This document shows, piece by piece, positions 55,265 to 64,000 of a DNA stretch of 64,000 bases (its first letter is position 1; every line of letters begins with the position of its first letter). The notes below the pieces were generated by a model. It was not told the DNA's origin. It saw only the letters and a program-made list of their open reading frames with translations, and made no database searches. A program made the translations under genes and the position numbers. Source of the stretch: Flavobacterium humi (GTDB lineage: Bacteria > Bacteroidota > Bacteroidia > Flavobacteriales > Flavobacteriaceae); contig NZ_SRLH01000003.1 of assembly GCF_004745595.1 (NCBI RefSeq), forward strand, positions 124,001 through 188,000. Direction: 5' to 3'.

Positions 55265-56347
55265 CTAAAACTCAAAACGCAGCTGGACCACTACCGATTT
55301 TTTGATTTCCGTATTGAGGTTGTTGAGCGAAATCCCCAACAACCGCACGGAATCTTTCATCCGCTCCTGATAAAGCAATTCTTTGGCCGTTTCAAAAAGG
55401 AGTCCTTTGTCCGATATGAAATAGGGCAATGTCTTGCTCCTTGTTTGCTGTGTAAAATCGGAATACTTGATTTTTAAGGTTATCGTTTTGCCCGAAATCT
55501 TGTGTTTCTGCAGCCTTCGGGACAATTCACCGGCAATGCGCTCGAGTTTTTCCTCCATGAAAATTTCCGAAGTCAGGTTGGTATAAAAAGTATGTTCTGC
55601 CGCAACGGATTTAGTGGTTCGGTTGGGTTTAACGGCGCTGTTTGAAATGCCGCGGACCAAATAATAATAATGCCTTCCGCTTTTCCCGAAATGCTCGTCC
55701 AGGAATTCGATTGATTTTGATTTCAGGTCGGCTCCGGTGTAAATCCCCAAATAATACATCCTTTCGGTGGTTACTTTGCCGATCCCGTAAAATTTCTTGA
55801 CATCCAGGCCTTCCAGAAAAGCCTCGACTTCTTCCGGATTGATGGTCTTCTGCCCGTTGGGCTTATTGTAATCCGATGCTATCTTGGCCACAAATTTGTT
55901 AACCGAAATCCCTGCGGAAGCCGTAAGGCCTACTTCATCAAAAATGCGTTTACGGATTTCCTGTGCGATCAGCGTGGCACTGGGATTCCCTTTCTTGTTT
56001 TGGGTAACATCCAAATAGGCCTCATCGAGCGACAAAGGCTCAACCAGATCTGTATAGTCACGGAAGATTTTGCGTATTTTTTTGGAAATTTCGGTATAAC
56101 GCTCAAACCGTGGCCTGACAAAAATAAGTTCCGGGCACAACCGTTTCGCCTGCAAGCCACTCATGGCACTGCGTACCCCAAATTTCCGGGCTTCGTAGCT
56201 TGCTGCCGAAACCACACCACGTGATTCACTTCCGCCGACAGCCAATGGTTTTCCCTTCAATTCAGGGTTGTCCATCTGCTCGACCGAAGCGTAAAAAGCA
56301 TCCATATCAACATGGATAATTTTTCTCTGTGGCGTTAGATCACTCAT
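55265..56347 (-). CDS. dinB: DNA polymerase IV
   Basis: A 360-residue Y-family translesion polymerase. HVDMDAFYASVEQMDNPELKG at the N-terminus and SLDEAYLDVT hold the catalytic acids; AGISVNKFVAKIASDYNKPNG is the palm/thumb signature. The C-terminal little-finger domain starts near NRTTKSVAAEHTF. It copies damaged DNA with low fidelity. The ATG at 56347 is preferred over the GTG immediately before it. A perfect -7 box ends 5 nt before that ATG, so the message is probably leaderless. Confidence 0.96.
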   Translation of the reverse strand: MSDLTPQRKIIHVDMDAFYASVEQMDNPELKGKPLAVGGSESRGVVSAASYEARKFGVRSAMSGLQAKRLCPELIFVRPRFERYTEISKKIRKIFRDYTDLVEPLSLDEAYLDVTQNKKGNPSATLIAQEIRKRIFDEVGLTASAGISVNKFVAKIASDYNKPNGQKTINPEEVEAFLEGLDVKKFYGIGKVTTERMYYLGIYTGADLKSKSIEFLDEHFGKSGRHYYYLVRGISNSAVKPNRTTKSVAAEHTFYTNLTSEIFMEEKLERIAGELSRRLQKHKISGKTITLKIKYSDFTQQTRSKTLPYFISDKGLLFETAKELLYQERMKDSVRLLGISLNNLNTEIKKSVVVQLRFEF

Positions 56348-56351
56348 CACA

Positions 56352-56359
56352 CAAATTTA
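56352..56359 (-). promoter_or_regulatory. -7 promoter box of dinB, adjacent to the start codon
   Basis: The minus strand reads TAAATTTG; the A of the ATG (56347) is the fifth base downstream, the usual distance to a transcription start. Confidence 0.5.
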
Positions 56360-56385
56360 TATATCTTTAGCCTAACTTTTATTTT

Positions 56386-56853
56386 ATGATTGAAATTGAA
56401 CGCAAATTTTTAGTATCCAGTGATGCTTTTATCACTTTGGCTGCAGCCAAAAACAGGATTGTGCAAGGGTACCTCAATTCGGACCCGGAACGTACCGTGC
56501 GCATCAGGATCAAGGGGGAAAAGGGTTTCCTGACCATCAAAGGGAAAGGGAACGCATCCGGTACTACCCGATTGGAATGGGAAACCGAAATTGCTTTGGC
56601 GGAAGCCGAAAAATTACTGGCACTATGCGAAAAAGGTGTAATCGACAAAACGAGATACGAAATCCCTTTTGGCCTTCACACCTATGAAGTTGATGTTTTC
56701 TTTGGCGACAACCAAGGGCTTGTCATGGCTGAAATCGAATTGCATTCAGAAACCGAAACCTTTGAAAAACCAAATTGGCTGGGGCAGGAAGTCACCGGCG
56801 ATAACCGGTATTACAATGCCTACTTAAGCAACCATCCTTTTAAGGACTGGTAA
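56386..56853 (+). CDS. CYTH domain-containing protein (triphosphate tunnel metalloenzyme)
   Basis: A 155-residue protein. MIEIERKFLV carries the ExExK signature of the CYTH superfamily. Basic and acidic residues line the predicted tunnel (RTVRIRIKGEKGFLTIKGK, RLEWETEI, KTRYEIPF, VMAEIELHSE). Family members hydrolyse inorganic triphosphate or related substrates; single-domain CYTH proteins of this size are often inorganic triphosphatases. It is divergent from dinB and overlaps the end of the convergent rlpA-like gene by 14 bp. Confidence 0.93.
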   Translation: MIEIERKFLVSSDAFITLAAAKNRIVQGYLNSDPERTVRIRIKGEKGFLTIKGKGNASGTTRLEWETEIALAEAEKLLALCEKGVIDKTRYEIPFGLHTYEVDVFFGDNQGLVMAEIELHSETETFEKPNWLGQEVTGDNRYYNAYLSNHPFKDW

Positions 56854-57370
56854 GAGGCGAAGGCAAAGGCGGTTCGGGTTTTAACTGGGCCACTTCGATT
56901 TTAACCCTCATTTCCCCTCCACCTTTATTGACGGCCAGGTACATATAGGCTTTTCGGGACAAATCAATTTCCCGTCCCCGTACATACGGCCCTCTGTCAT
57001 TTACTGTCACAATAGCAGACTTCCCGTTACGCAGGTTCGTCACGCGGAGTTTTGTACCGAAAGCAAATTTCCGGTGTGCTGCCGTAAACTTGTTATTGTC
57101 AAACCGCTCCCCGCTTGCTGTTCTTTTGCCATGGAATTTTTTGGCGTAATACGAAGCATGTGCATTTGACTTGAACAGTTTATAATTGTAAAGGCCCTCG
57201 CTTTCAATAATCAGGCTGTCCAGTATGGCGGTTGAGTCTACCTTGACCGTATCCTGAAGTGCATAGTTATGAAGCGCGAAAGAGGTCCTGCTGAATTTCT
57301 TAAATGAAAAAGTAGAAATTAAGACAATGGCTATAGTGGTGGTAACTACCAATAGAAATCTATCTCTCAT
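56840..57370 (-). CDS. RlpA-like septal ring lytic transglycosylase
   Basis: A 176-residue protein. The N-terminal MRDRFLLVVTTTIAIVLIST is a signal peptide or membrane anchor; an ATG 18 nt upstream is possible. The double-psi beta-barrel spans about 80-168 (ASYYAKKFHGKRTASGERFD, KFAFGTKLRVTNLRNGKSAI, TVNDRGPYVRGREIDLS). RlpA proteins cleave peptidoglycan lacking stem peptides at division septa. No SPOR domain is present, so septal targeting is not evident. The end overlaps the CYTH gene. Confidence 0.92.
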   Translation of the reverse strand: MRDRFLLVVTTTIAIVLISTFSFKKFSRTSFALHNYALQDTVKVDSTAILDSLIIESEGLYNYKLFKSNAHASYYAKKFHGKRTASGERFDNNKFTAAHRKFAFGTKLRVTNLRNGKSAIVTVNDRGPYVRGREIDLSRKAYMYLAVNKGGGEMRVKIEVAQLKPEPPLPSPLTSP

Positions 57371-57423
57371 GATTGCTTTATTTAACATTACTCACTTATT
57401 TACAAATACCATACCCAAAACAA

Positions 57424-57450
57424 AAAAGCCCTATAATTTTAGGACTTTTT
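57424..57450 (-). terminator. Intrinsic terminator downstream of the small membrane protein gene
   Basis: AAAGCCCTA (57425-57433) / TAGGACTTT (57440-57448), one wobble pair, T-flanked on the minus strand. Confidence 0.75.
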
Positions 57451-57458
57451 AACTTACT

Positions 57459-57881
57459 TTAAAACCATAGTGCCCATGGGATTCTGCTTAAAATCAGCAG
57501 CAGGCCCAATCCGTAAAATACAGCTATAGACCTGAATTTTGCGGTGCTTTCCTGTGTCCTTTTATGTTTTGACCAACCGATGGTGATCAATACGATTGCA
57601 ATAATATTGATCAGCGGATGCTCCAGTGATGTTAAACGCAAAGCCGCGTTTTTCATTTCCCCAAAAGCGGAAGAACCAAGCGGTGATACAAAATATACCA
57701 GCAAACCAATCACGAGCTGCAAATGTGTGGCAATCAATCCAAGCAGGGCCATTGTCCTGTCTTTAGCGGTAAATTCTTTTTTGGAAGTGAAGCCTATCGC
57801 GCTGTTGGCTACAGCAATAACCAGGAACAACAACACCAGGTATGCCCAACCGGAGTGGAATTTTTGAATAAAATCGTACAT
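57459..57881 (-). CDS. Small integral membrane protein (flavobacterial conserved, cytochrome b-like)
   Basis: A 140-residue protein with four membrane segments. The ATG at 57881 (MYDFIQKFHSGWAYLVLLFL) follows a perfect -7 box, and the longer start lies across that box. His residues occur in the segments FHSGW, IATHLQLVIGLLVYF, SLEHPLINIIAIVLITIGWSK and a final LILSRIPWALWF. The paired His spaced across helices resemble a haem-binding cytochrome b core, but the family is not characterised to my knowledge. It has its own terminator. Confidence 0.8.
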   Translation of the reverse strand: MYDFIQKFHSGWAYLVLLFLVIAVANSAIGFTSKKEFTAKDRTMALLGLIATHLQLVIGLLVYFVSPLGSSAFGEMKNAALRLTSLEHPLINIIAIVLITIGWSKHKRTQESTAKFRSIAVFYGLGLLLILSRIPWALWF

Positions 57882-57902
57882 TTTTGTTTGTTTTAGTTTA
57901 AA

Positions 57903-57910
57903 CAAATATA
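57903..57910 (-). promoter_or_regulatory. -7 promoter box of the small membrane protein gene
   Basis: The minus strand reads TATATTTG, perfect match, 21 nt before the ATG at 57881. Confidence 0.5.
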
Positions 57911-57918
57911 AGTAAAAA

Positions 57919-57945
57919 AACAAAACCACACTTAGTAAGTGTGGC
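57919..57945 (-). terminator. Intrinsic terminator of the TonB-dependent receptor gene
   Basis: CCACACTTA (57926-57934) and TAAGTGTGG (57936-57944) form an inverted repeat; on the minus strand it runs into TTTTG and seven T. Confidence 0.8.
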
Positions 57946-57970
57946 TTTGAATTGTATCAAAATCGTATGA

Positions 57971-60844
57971 TTAGAAATTGTATGAGAATGTGAAATTCCA
58001 TGTTCTTCCAAATCCGAAGAATACCTGGTTTCTTACATCAATACCATCATAAGTACCTCTGTTTAAATAATCCTGATAGGTAGGATATTGGCCATTACCA
58101 GTACCTTTTAAGTTGGTGTTTGCAACAATTGCACCGTTAATCAATACACCTTTTCCATCACCTGTTCCTGTATTGAATTCATTTTCAGTAGCAATAAACT
58201 GATTGGTTCTGGATTCAGACATATAAACTTCGTTCAAAACGTTGTTAACATTGAATCTCATAGTGAAATAATCCTTGCTGTCTTTGGTTGTGTTGATTTT
58301 GAATGAAATTCCAGCATCCATTAAACCATAACTTGGCAATTCTAATGTTCCTTTATTCACTTCTGTACCAAATTTATCTGGAGAAATAGAAGCGTACAAT
58401 TTATCAGAATATCTGTAATTAGCATCTACTTTTAGATTTCTAACCACTTCATAGTTCGCACCGATAGAAGCTGTAGTTTGCGCAACATCACCTACTTTTA
58501 TGTTATTCAAATATAATGTTGGAGATGTCCCACCGTCTAAAGACTGGTTATTGATATCGTATCTGTTACTTTTACTGTTTCCGCTGTATTTCCAATCACC
58601 TACAGAAACCATCGCGTTCAATCCTAATTTGGGTAATGGTTTCGCATTTAATTCTACCTCTACACCTGAATGGATTTCAGTAATTCCTGTAAAATCATAA
58701 TATCCACCAACATTATCAGCTGCAGCATCATTGGCACGTTGGTACCTGTCCTTCCAGTTCGTATAGTATCCATTAACCGAAGCATTGAATTTAGCAGAAC
58801 GGAAACCATAACCGGCTTCGAAGCCTAAAATCTTTTCATTAACTAGATTTCCGTTAACAATGGATCTTCTGTTTGGATAAACTGCATTAAAGAAAGGTTG
58901 TTTTGAATAATATCCTGCATTAGCAAAAACATTGTGCTGTTCGTTGATGTTATAATTTGCGCCTCCTTTGACATTTCCTCCTAAGATATTCTCATAACCT
59001 GTTTCATGTAAAGGATCGCTTAACAAATAAGTATAAGCATCTTCTTTTTTGAATCCTTGTTGGGAAATTGCGCCCTGAATGAATGCGGATAATTTTTCTG
59101 TCGAATATTCCAACTGAGAGAAAGCACCGTACCATCTTACCAAACCGTTATTATTGAACTCTATTTTTTCAAGGTCTTTTACATTTGAGAAAGGGTTGAA
59201 GCTTGGAGTAGCATCGTACGACTGATAAAATGTCTGTACCGGATTGTTAATGTCATTTGCCACATAAGAGCCTCCTGTTCCTGTTGCTAAATTCGCATTG
59301 TATGCATCAGCACCCAATCTGTCACTTACCACTCTAAAATGGTATCCAGTATATGTTCTGGCATCAATACCGAAATCAAGTGTTAATTTGTCTGTCAATT
59401 TAGTATTCAAATTGATTACCGCTCCATACCAATCATGTGAGTTCACATTGGCAACTCTTGTAAAACCAACTGATCTGCTCGTAACATATTCTCCGTTTGC
59501 ATTAGGCGCCACTTGAGGACCCGTAATAAAAGGGGCAACTGTCTGACCTGTCGCCGAATTATAAGTACCGCTGTTAAAATCAACAAAATCATTAAACGGA
59601 ACAGTTCCGCTTGCAGTTTTATATGAAAAAGGGCTTTTACCTCCACTGGCAGTTCCTCCTCCACGGCCCCATGAACCGTAAACTACAGAAGACAATTTCA
59701 TTCTATCGTTAATTTTAAAATCATAGTTTAACGAAGCTACCGGTTTGTGGTAGTAGTTTCTTGCCCATGAAAATTCTTCCCCATTTAAATAACCCCAATC
59801 AGAGTTATATTTTATATTTGGTTCACCACCTTGACCGAACTTAAGATAAGTACCTAAGTGATTTGCAAAAGATCTCTGATTATGCCATTGAGGCGCTCCT
59901 GTAAAAGTAAATTGCAAATCATGTTTTTCATTGAATTGGTATCCTAACCCAATGAAATAATTTTGTCCTTGGAATTTCGTTCCGTTAACATAACCATCTC
60001 CAGCTGTGTTACTCAATAAAACAGAAGCAGAGAATCCGTTTTTCATTTTACCGGTAGAATAAGAAGCAACTGTTTTGATAAAATCGTCATTACCCATAGT
60101 TGCTGAAATAGAACCACCTTGCTTGATATCTGATGTTCTTGTAATCACATTGATTGTTCCTCCCACAGATGAAATAGCCAATTTGGAAGAACCCAAACCT
60201 CTTTGTACCTGCATGGCAGAAGTCACATCTGACAAACCGGCCCAGTTACTCCAGAAAACTGCTCCGTTTTCCATATCGTTTACCGGAACCCCGTTAATCA
60301 TAACTGCAACGTTAGCCTGTGAAAAACCACGGATATTGATTCTTGAATCTCCAAAACCTCCTCCTTGCTTGGTTACATATACCGAAGGTGTATTCGCTAA
60401 GATTTCAGGAAACTCCTGAGATCCTAATTTTTCTCTGATTTCTGTAGCTTTGATAGTTGAAGAAGCTACCGGAGTTTTTCTGTCTTTGGCAATGTCGATA
60501 ACGGTAGAAGTTACTACAACTTCGCCCAATACATTATCATCGCTTTTCAAAACGATTGTACCTAAATCAACTGTTTTGCCGCTGGCTACTGAAAATTCAA
60601 CTTTAGCCGTTTTAAAACCTAAAAATGAAATAACAACTTTACCATTGGCAGCTGTTGTGTTTAATGTAAAACTTCCATCAAAATCTGATGTTGTCCCTAC
60701 AGATGTCCCTTCAATAACTACATTGGCGCCAGGTAAGGCTCCTTTGTCGTCGAAAATCATACCTGTAATTTTCCCTTGAGCGAATCCTGAGGAAAGGGCA
60801 AGGAAAAAGAAAGTCACTAAAAACCAATTTTTCATGTTTCTCAT
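57971..60844 (-). CDS. TonB-dependent receptor with carboxypeptidase-regulatory-like domain
   Basis: A 957-residue outer-membrane receptor. The signal peptide ends LALSSGFAQ; starts at 60844 or 60835 are both possible. Residues about 24-110 form the CarboxypepD_reg-like domain (GKITGMIFDDKGALPGANV, GTTSDFDGSFTL). The plug domain runs about 130-245 (INIRGFSQANVAVMINGVPV, GTINVITR) and the barrel ends in the aromatic terminus TFSYNF. It imports a ligand with energy from TonB; iron chelates are more likely than glycans because no SusD gene adjoins. An upstream region with two AATGTTAA repeats may hold regulatory sites. Confidence 0.94.
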   Translation of the reverse strand: MRNMKNWFLVTFFFLALSSGFAQGKITGMIFDDKGALPGANVVIEGTSVGTTSDFDGSFTLNTTAANGKVVISFLGFKTAKVEFSVASGKTVDLGTIVLKSDDNVLGEVVVTSTVIDIAKDRKTPVASSTIKATEIREKLGSQEFPEILANTPSVYVTKQGGGFGDSRINIRGFSQANVAVMINGVPVNDMENGAVFWSNWAGLSDVTSAMQVQRGLGSSKLAISSVGGTINVITRTSDIKQGGSISATMGNDDFIKTVASYSTGKMKNGFSASVLLSNTAGDGYVNGTKFQGQNYFIGLGYQFNEKHDLQFTFTGAPQWHNQRSFANHLGTYLKFGQGGEPNIKYNSDWGYLNGEEFSWARNYYHKPVASLNYDFKINDRMKLSSVVYGSWGRGGGTASGGKSPFSYKTASGTVPFNDFVDFNSGTYNSATGQTVAPFITGPQVAPNANGEYVTSRSVGFTRVANVNSHDWYGAVINLNTKLTDKLTLDFGIDARTYTGYHFRVVSDRLGADAYNANLATGTGGSYVANDINNPVQTFYQSYDATPSFNPFSNVKDLEKIEFNNNGLVRWYGAFSQLEYSTEKLSAFIQGAISQQGFKKEDAYTYLLSDPLHETGYENILGGNVKGGANYNINEQHNVFANAGYYSKQPFFNAVYPNRRSIVNGNLVNEKILGFEAGYGFRSAKFNASVNGYYTNWKDRYQRANDAAADNVGGYYDFTGITEIHSGVEVELNAKPLPKLGLNAMVSVGDWKYSGNSKSNRYDINNQSLDGGTSPTLYLNNIKVGDVAQTTASIGANYEVVRNLKVDANYRYSDKLYASISPDKFGTEVNKGTLELPSYGLMDAGISFKINTTKDSKDYFTMRFNVNNVLNEVYMSESRTNQFIATENEFNTGTGDGKGVLINGAIVANTNLKGTGNGQYPTYQDYLNRGTYDGIDVRNQVFFGFGRTWNFTFSYNF

Positions 60845-61013
60845 TGTGTGATGTTTAATTTTTTGTTTGTGCAAAATTGACACAAATAATTATCACTAAT
60901 GTTAACTTAATGTTAATAATATGCTTGCATAATATCAACCAAAAACTCTAAAAAATTGAATATTCTTAATAAATGTTGATTTTTTATTGAATTAATACGG
61001 CGTTTTTCAGGAA

Positions 61014-62657
61014 TTATGCATTTTTCAGAAAATAATTCAATAAAAATTCGGTAGAAGAATCGTGGGATTTTACGCCTGAAATGTTAATTTCTTCCAAAAT
61101 TGAGCTTGCCAGTTGCTTTCCTAATTCGACACCCCATTGATCGTAACTTGGGATATTCCAAATGATGCCCTGGACAAAAATCTTATGCTCGTAAATAGCA
61201 ATCAGGGAGCCCAAAGTTTCAGGGGTCAGTGATTGGATCAGAATCGTATTGGTAGGCTTGTTTCCTTGAAAAACTTTAAAAGGCAATAGGAAATCCGCTT
61301 TTTCGCCTATAATGCCCTGTTGTCCGAATTCGGTTTTTACCGCTGCCGCTGTCTTGCCGTTGAGTAAGGCTTCGGTCTGGGCAAAAAAGTTGGACATCAA
61401 TTGGTTATGGTGTTCCTTATCGCCGTGAAGGGATTGTACAAACCCAATAAAATCAGCAGGAATAAGTTTTGTCCCCTGGTGTATCAATTGAAAGAAAGCA
61501 TGCTGGGCATTGGTTCCCGGCTCTCCCCAGATCACCGTTCCTGTTTGGTAATTGACAAGATTACCGTTTCGGTCAATGTTCTTGCCGTTGCTTTCCATTA
61601 CAGCCTGCTGCAGGTAAGGCGTCAGTTTTTTCAGGTATTGCGTATACGGGATGATCGCTTCGCTTCCGGCGTTGAAAAAATTGGTGTACCAAACACTTAA
61701 AAGCCCCAGGATTACAGGTATATTTTGCCGGAAAGGAGTGTTTTTAAAATGCTTATCCATCTGATTGGCCCCAGACAGCAATCTATCGAAATTATCGAAA
61801 CCTACAGCCAAGCTAATAGTCAGCCCTACAGCACTCCACAGCGAAAACCGTCCGCCTACCCAATTCCAGATCGGGAAGATGTTTTTTTCGGTTATCCCGA
61901 AAGCTGTAGCTTTTTCTATATTAGTAGATACCGCCACAAAATGTTTGGCAATATCCTGCTCTTTTGCACCGGCAAGAAACCATTTTCGGGCCGTTTGAGC
62001 GTTGGAAAGGGTTTCCTGTGTGGTGAAAGCTTTGGATACCACCACAAACAATGTGGTCTCCGGATTTAACCTGGAAAGGGTTTCCGCCACATGGTCCCCA
62101 TCGATATTTGAAATAAAATGGATGTTCAGGTGGTTTTTATAGAATTGAAGCGCTTCAACAGCCATCGCCGGCCCCAAGTCGGAACCGCCAATCCCAATAT
62201 TGACAATGTCGGTAAATGCCTTGCCTGTAAAACCTTGTATCGTTCCGGAAAGAACCTGATCGGTAAAGGCCTTGATCCTGTTCTTGATTTCAAAGATTTC
62301 AGGGACGATATTTTGTCCGTCTACCAGGACCGTATCGTTTGGATTGGCCCGTAAAGCCGTATGGAGTACCGCCCTGTCTTCGGTACGGTTGATTTTTTCT
62401 CCCGAAAAATAATCGGAAACCGCTTCCTTGAGCTTAACCTCTTCTGCTAAATCGAGTAACAGATCGATGGTTTTCCGGTTGATCCTGTTTTTGGAATAAT
62501 CCACTACAAAAGATTCCCACTGGATATGGAATTCGTGGGCACGCAAACCATCTTCCCGGAACATTTCCTGCATGGAAACATCTTGTATTTCCTTAAAATG
62601 TTCTGAAAGTTTTTTCCAGGCCTGTGTCCCTGTAGGATTTATAGACGGTAATGCCAT
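61014..62657 (-). CDS. pgi: Glucose-6-phosphate isomerase
   Basis: A 547-residue enzyme interconverting glucose-6-phosphate and fructose-6-phosphate. Signature segments are IGIGGSDLGPAMAVEAL, VGGRFSLWSAVGL, QAVMESNGKNIDRNG with the active Glu, GTKLIPADFIGF and the C-terminal SYDQWGVELGKQLA. It is cytosolic. A near-consensus -7 box (TAATTTCG, 62712-62705) lies about 50 nt upstream of the ATG. No terminator hairpin is visible between it and the receptor gene. Confidence 0.97.
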   Translation of the reverse strand: MALPSINPTGTQAWKKLSEHFKEIQDVSMQEMFREDGLRAHEFHIQWESFVVDYSKNRINRKTIDLLLDLAEEVKLKEAVSDYFSGEKINRTEDRAVLHTALRANPNDTVLVDGQNIVPEIFEIKNRIKAFTDQVLSGTIQGFTGKAFTDIVNIGIGGSDLGPAMAVEALQFYKNHLNIHFISNIDGDHVAETLSRLNPETTLFVVVSKAFTTQETLSNAQTARKWFLAGAKEQDIAKHFVAVSTNIEKATAFGITEKNIFPIWNWVGGRFSLWSAVGLTISLAVGFDNFDRLLSGANQMDKHFKNTPFRQNIPVILGLLSVWYTNFFNAGSEAIIPYTQYLKKLTPYLQQAVMESNGKNIDRNGNLVNYQTGTVIWGEPGTNAQHAFFQLIHQGTKLIPADFIGFVQSLHGDKEHHNQLMSNFFAQTEALLNGKTAAAVKTEFGQQGIIGEKADFLLPFKVFQGNKPTNTILIQSLTPETLGSLIAIYEHKIFVQGIIWNIPSYDQWGVELGKQLASSILEEINISGVKSHDSSTEFLLNYFLKNA

Positions 62658-62826
62658 TTTTTGATGCTTCGTGTATTTTGATTCTTTTATTCCCGAATTA
62701 AATGCGAAATTACAATTTTAGTTTTAAATTTCTTTCCCGGCAGGCAGAAAGCCGAAATTCCCTCCTGCAGCACTTGTTTTCGGGATTGCAATGGTTCCAA
62801 TAAAACGGGGTGCAAAACTGCGAAAA

Positions 62827-64000
62827 TTATTGCAACGCCGCAACGCTGTCCAACTCTCTTTTCAATGGAGTCATGTAGTCAATGAACCTTGGCTTATTTT
62901 TACTATCCATAGGGGCGGAATTGGGCAATTTGAGTTTCAGGGCATCTACTTGCTTGCCGTTTTTCCAGAAACGATAACATACATGTGGCCCCGTTGCCAA
63001 ACCGGTACTACCCACTTTCCCGATAACCTGGCCTTGTGTGACATGTTGCCCGCGGCGTACCAAAATACGGGACATGTGCAGGTATTGTGTCGAATAAGTC
63101 CTGTCATGCTTCACTTTTACGAAATTCCCATTCCCTGCCGTGTATCCGGCCTGTTCCACAACACCGCTTGCCGTTGACATGATAGGTGTTCCCGTAGGAG
63201 CGGCGTAATCGGTTCCGCTATGGGCTTTCCAGCGCAATTGTACAGGATGGAACCTGCTTTTGGAAAACCTGGAGGTAATATTGATGGATTTAAGAGGTGC
63301 TTTAAGAAAGAAGTTTTTCAGTGCTTTCCCTTCTTCGTCATAATAATCCATTTTCCTATCGGAAGGATTCTGCTTGAACGGGAAGGCATAGATTTTCTTG
63401 CCTTTGTATTCGAAAAAGGCGGCATGCAGGCTGTCAATGCCATCGTAAATAGTATCGTTTATAAACCTTTCGGTAAAAGTAACGGCAAACCTGTCTCCTT
63501 TTTTGGATTTGAAAAAATCGATAGACCATTTGTATACGTTGATCAATTCGCTGGACAAGGACGCGGCAACTCCTTCGTTTTTGAGTGTTTCAGATAATGA
63601 ACCGTCCAATTGTCCCGAAATGGTCCTTCTTTTGAAAGTAATCGGTTTCTTTTTCTTATTGACTTTCGCAATGGAATCCCTGAAATCGACCACATAATAA
63701 TTAAGCTGGTCCGGCTGGTAGATAAAATATTGGAGCTTTTTCGTTTTGTCCTTTGAAAGCAGCATCGTATACGGTTTTCCTATCCGTACGAGCCTCACGT
63801 TGAAGGAATCTTTTACTTTGGCAATAATATCATACACCTGTTTCCCGTTCAGGTTTTGCTTTTCGATAATACTCCCGAAAGTATCGTCTTTCCGGATCGT
63901 ATCATTGATAACCGAAAAATCATTGAGGCGGAAACCAAAATCATAGACGATCGGTTCCGGCTTTTTTAAAGGCAGAACGGATTTCTCATTGTCTTTTTTG
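62827..64000 (-). CDS. M23-family (LytM) peptidase, N-terminus beyond the window
   Basis: The frame is open to the window end on the minus strand, so the N-terminus is missing; the GTG at 63837 is internal. The preserved part starts KKDNEKSVLPLKKPEPIVYD and contains an OapA/LysM-like region (DDTFGSIIEKQNLNGKQ). The C-terminal M23 domain has the metal site HSGTDYAAPTGT, TQYLHMSRILVRRGQHV and GPHVCYRFWKNG. The second motif is thus HxC in place of HxH. M23 enzymes cut peptidoglycan cross-links or act as activators of amidases. The gene is 169 bp downstream of the start of pgi, on the same strand. Confidence 0.9.
   Translation of the reverse strand, partial: KKDNEKSVLPLKKPEPIVYDFGFRLNDFSVINDTIRKDDTFGSIIEKQNLNGKQVYDIIAKVKDSFNVRLVRIGKPYTMLLSKDKTKKLQYFIYQPDQLNYYVVDFRDSIAKVNKKKKPITFKRRTISGQLDGSLSETLKNEGVAASLSSELINVYKWSIDFFKSKKGDRFAVTFTERFINDTIYDGIDSLHAAFFEYKGKKIYAFPFKQNPSDRKMDYYDEEGKALKNFFLKAPLKSINITSRFSKSRFHPVQLRWKAHSGTDYAAPTGTPIMSTASGVVEQAGYTAGNGNFVKVKHDRTYSTQYLHMSRILVRRGQHVTQGQVIGKVGSTGLATGPHVCYRFWKNGKQVDALKLKLPNSAPMDSKNKPRFIDYMTPLKRELDSVAALQ

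Noticed and set aside
60884..61013. Direct repeats AATGTTAA upstream of the TonB-dependent receptor as a Fur box
   Set aside because: The sequence is low-complexity AT-rich and does not match a 19-bp Fur palindrome; two short repeats are not enough.

Overview
The window is chromosomal DNA of a Bacteroidota bacterium, most likely a Flavobacterium or close relative in the Flavobacteriaceae. The evidence is the moderately AT-rich base composition, secreted proteins with C-terminal type IX secretion (T9SS) sorting domains, a TonB-dependent receptor with a carboxypeptidase-regulatory-like N-domain, a GH92 glycosidase, an OmpA protein with thrombospondin type 3 repeats, and many promoters with the Bacteroidota -7 box TAnnTTTG (some with TTG or TTTG 18-20 nt upstream). 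I saw no tRNA, rRNA, CRISPR array, insertion sequence, prophage or plasmid origin. Most of the window is ordinary core genome.

Layout. 1-8.5 kb: secreted and periplasmic proteins and peptidases (5'-truncated reprolysin-like metalloprotease, a T9SS cargo protein, an S9 peptidase, a C1B cysteine peptidase). 8.5-14.2 kb: biotin carboxylase, BCCP and FabH for fatty-acid initiation, then rpmF and DUF177, pdxA, and divergent ribE. 14.2-20 kb: glyS, a coiled-coil membrane protein, comF, an Ig-like lipoprotein and a nitrilase-family amidase. 19.9-29.4 kb: GH92 alpha-mannosidase, the sdhCAB respiratory complex, a lipoprotein, and a two-gene unit of unknown function with a DoxX-like membrane protein. 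29.4-34.6 kb: aminopeptidase P, three alpha/beta hydrolases and a DUF2891 protein. 34.5-45.3 kb, all on the minus strand: an AddA-like UvrD helicase-nuclease, kbl, the major OmpA-type protein, an AddB-like nuclease, a membrane-anchored FAD oxidase and a small exported protein. 45.4-50.6 kb: superoxide dismutase, two tandem small-RNA genes, a long PurF-like amidotransferase, a PfkB kinase, rnhA and purN. 50.7-55.2 kb, plus strand: acpP, fabF, rnc, an IPExxxVDY-family protein and pyruvate kinase. 55.2-64 kb: dinB, a CYTH protein, an RlpA-like protein, a small membrane protein, the TonB-dependent receptor, pgi and a 5'-truncated M23 peptidase.

How the genes work together. Fatty-acid synthesis is represented twice (accC-accB-fabH and acpP-fabF). 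Central carbon metabolism appears as pgi, pyk and sdhCAB. The AddA/AddB-like pair probably forms a recombination nuclease although two unrelated genes separate its members. The GH92 enzyme and the secreted peptidases suggest a polymer-degrading lifestyle.

The best candidate for something undescribed is the pair of tandem elements between sodA and the purF-like gene (46095-46201 and 46367-46475, minus strand). Each has a consensus promoter with identical spacing, a 50-nt identical transcribed core, and an intrinsic terminator whose stem differs between copies by compensatory changes. They read as duplicated small-RNA genes of about 71-73 nt.
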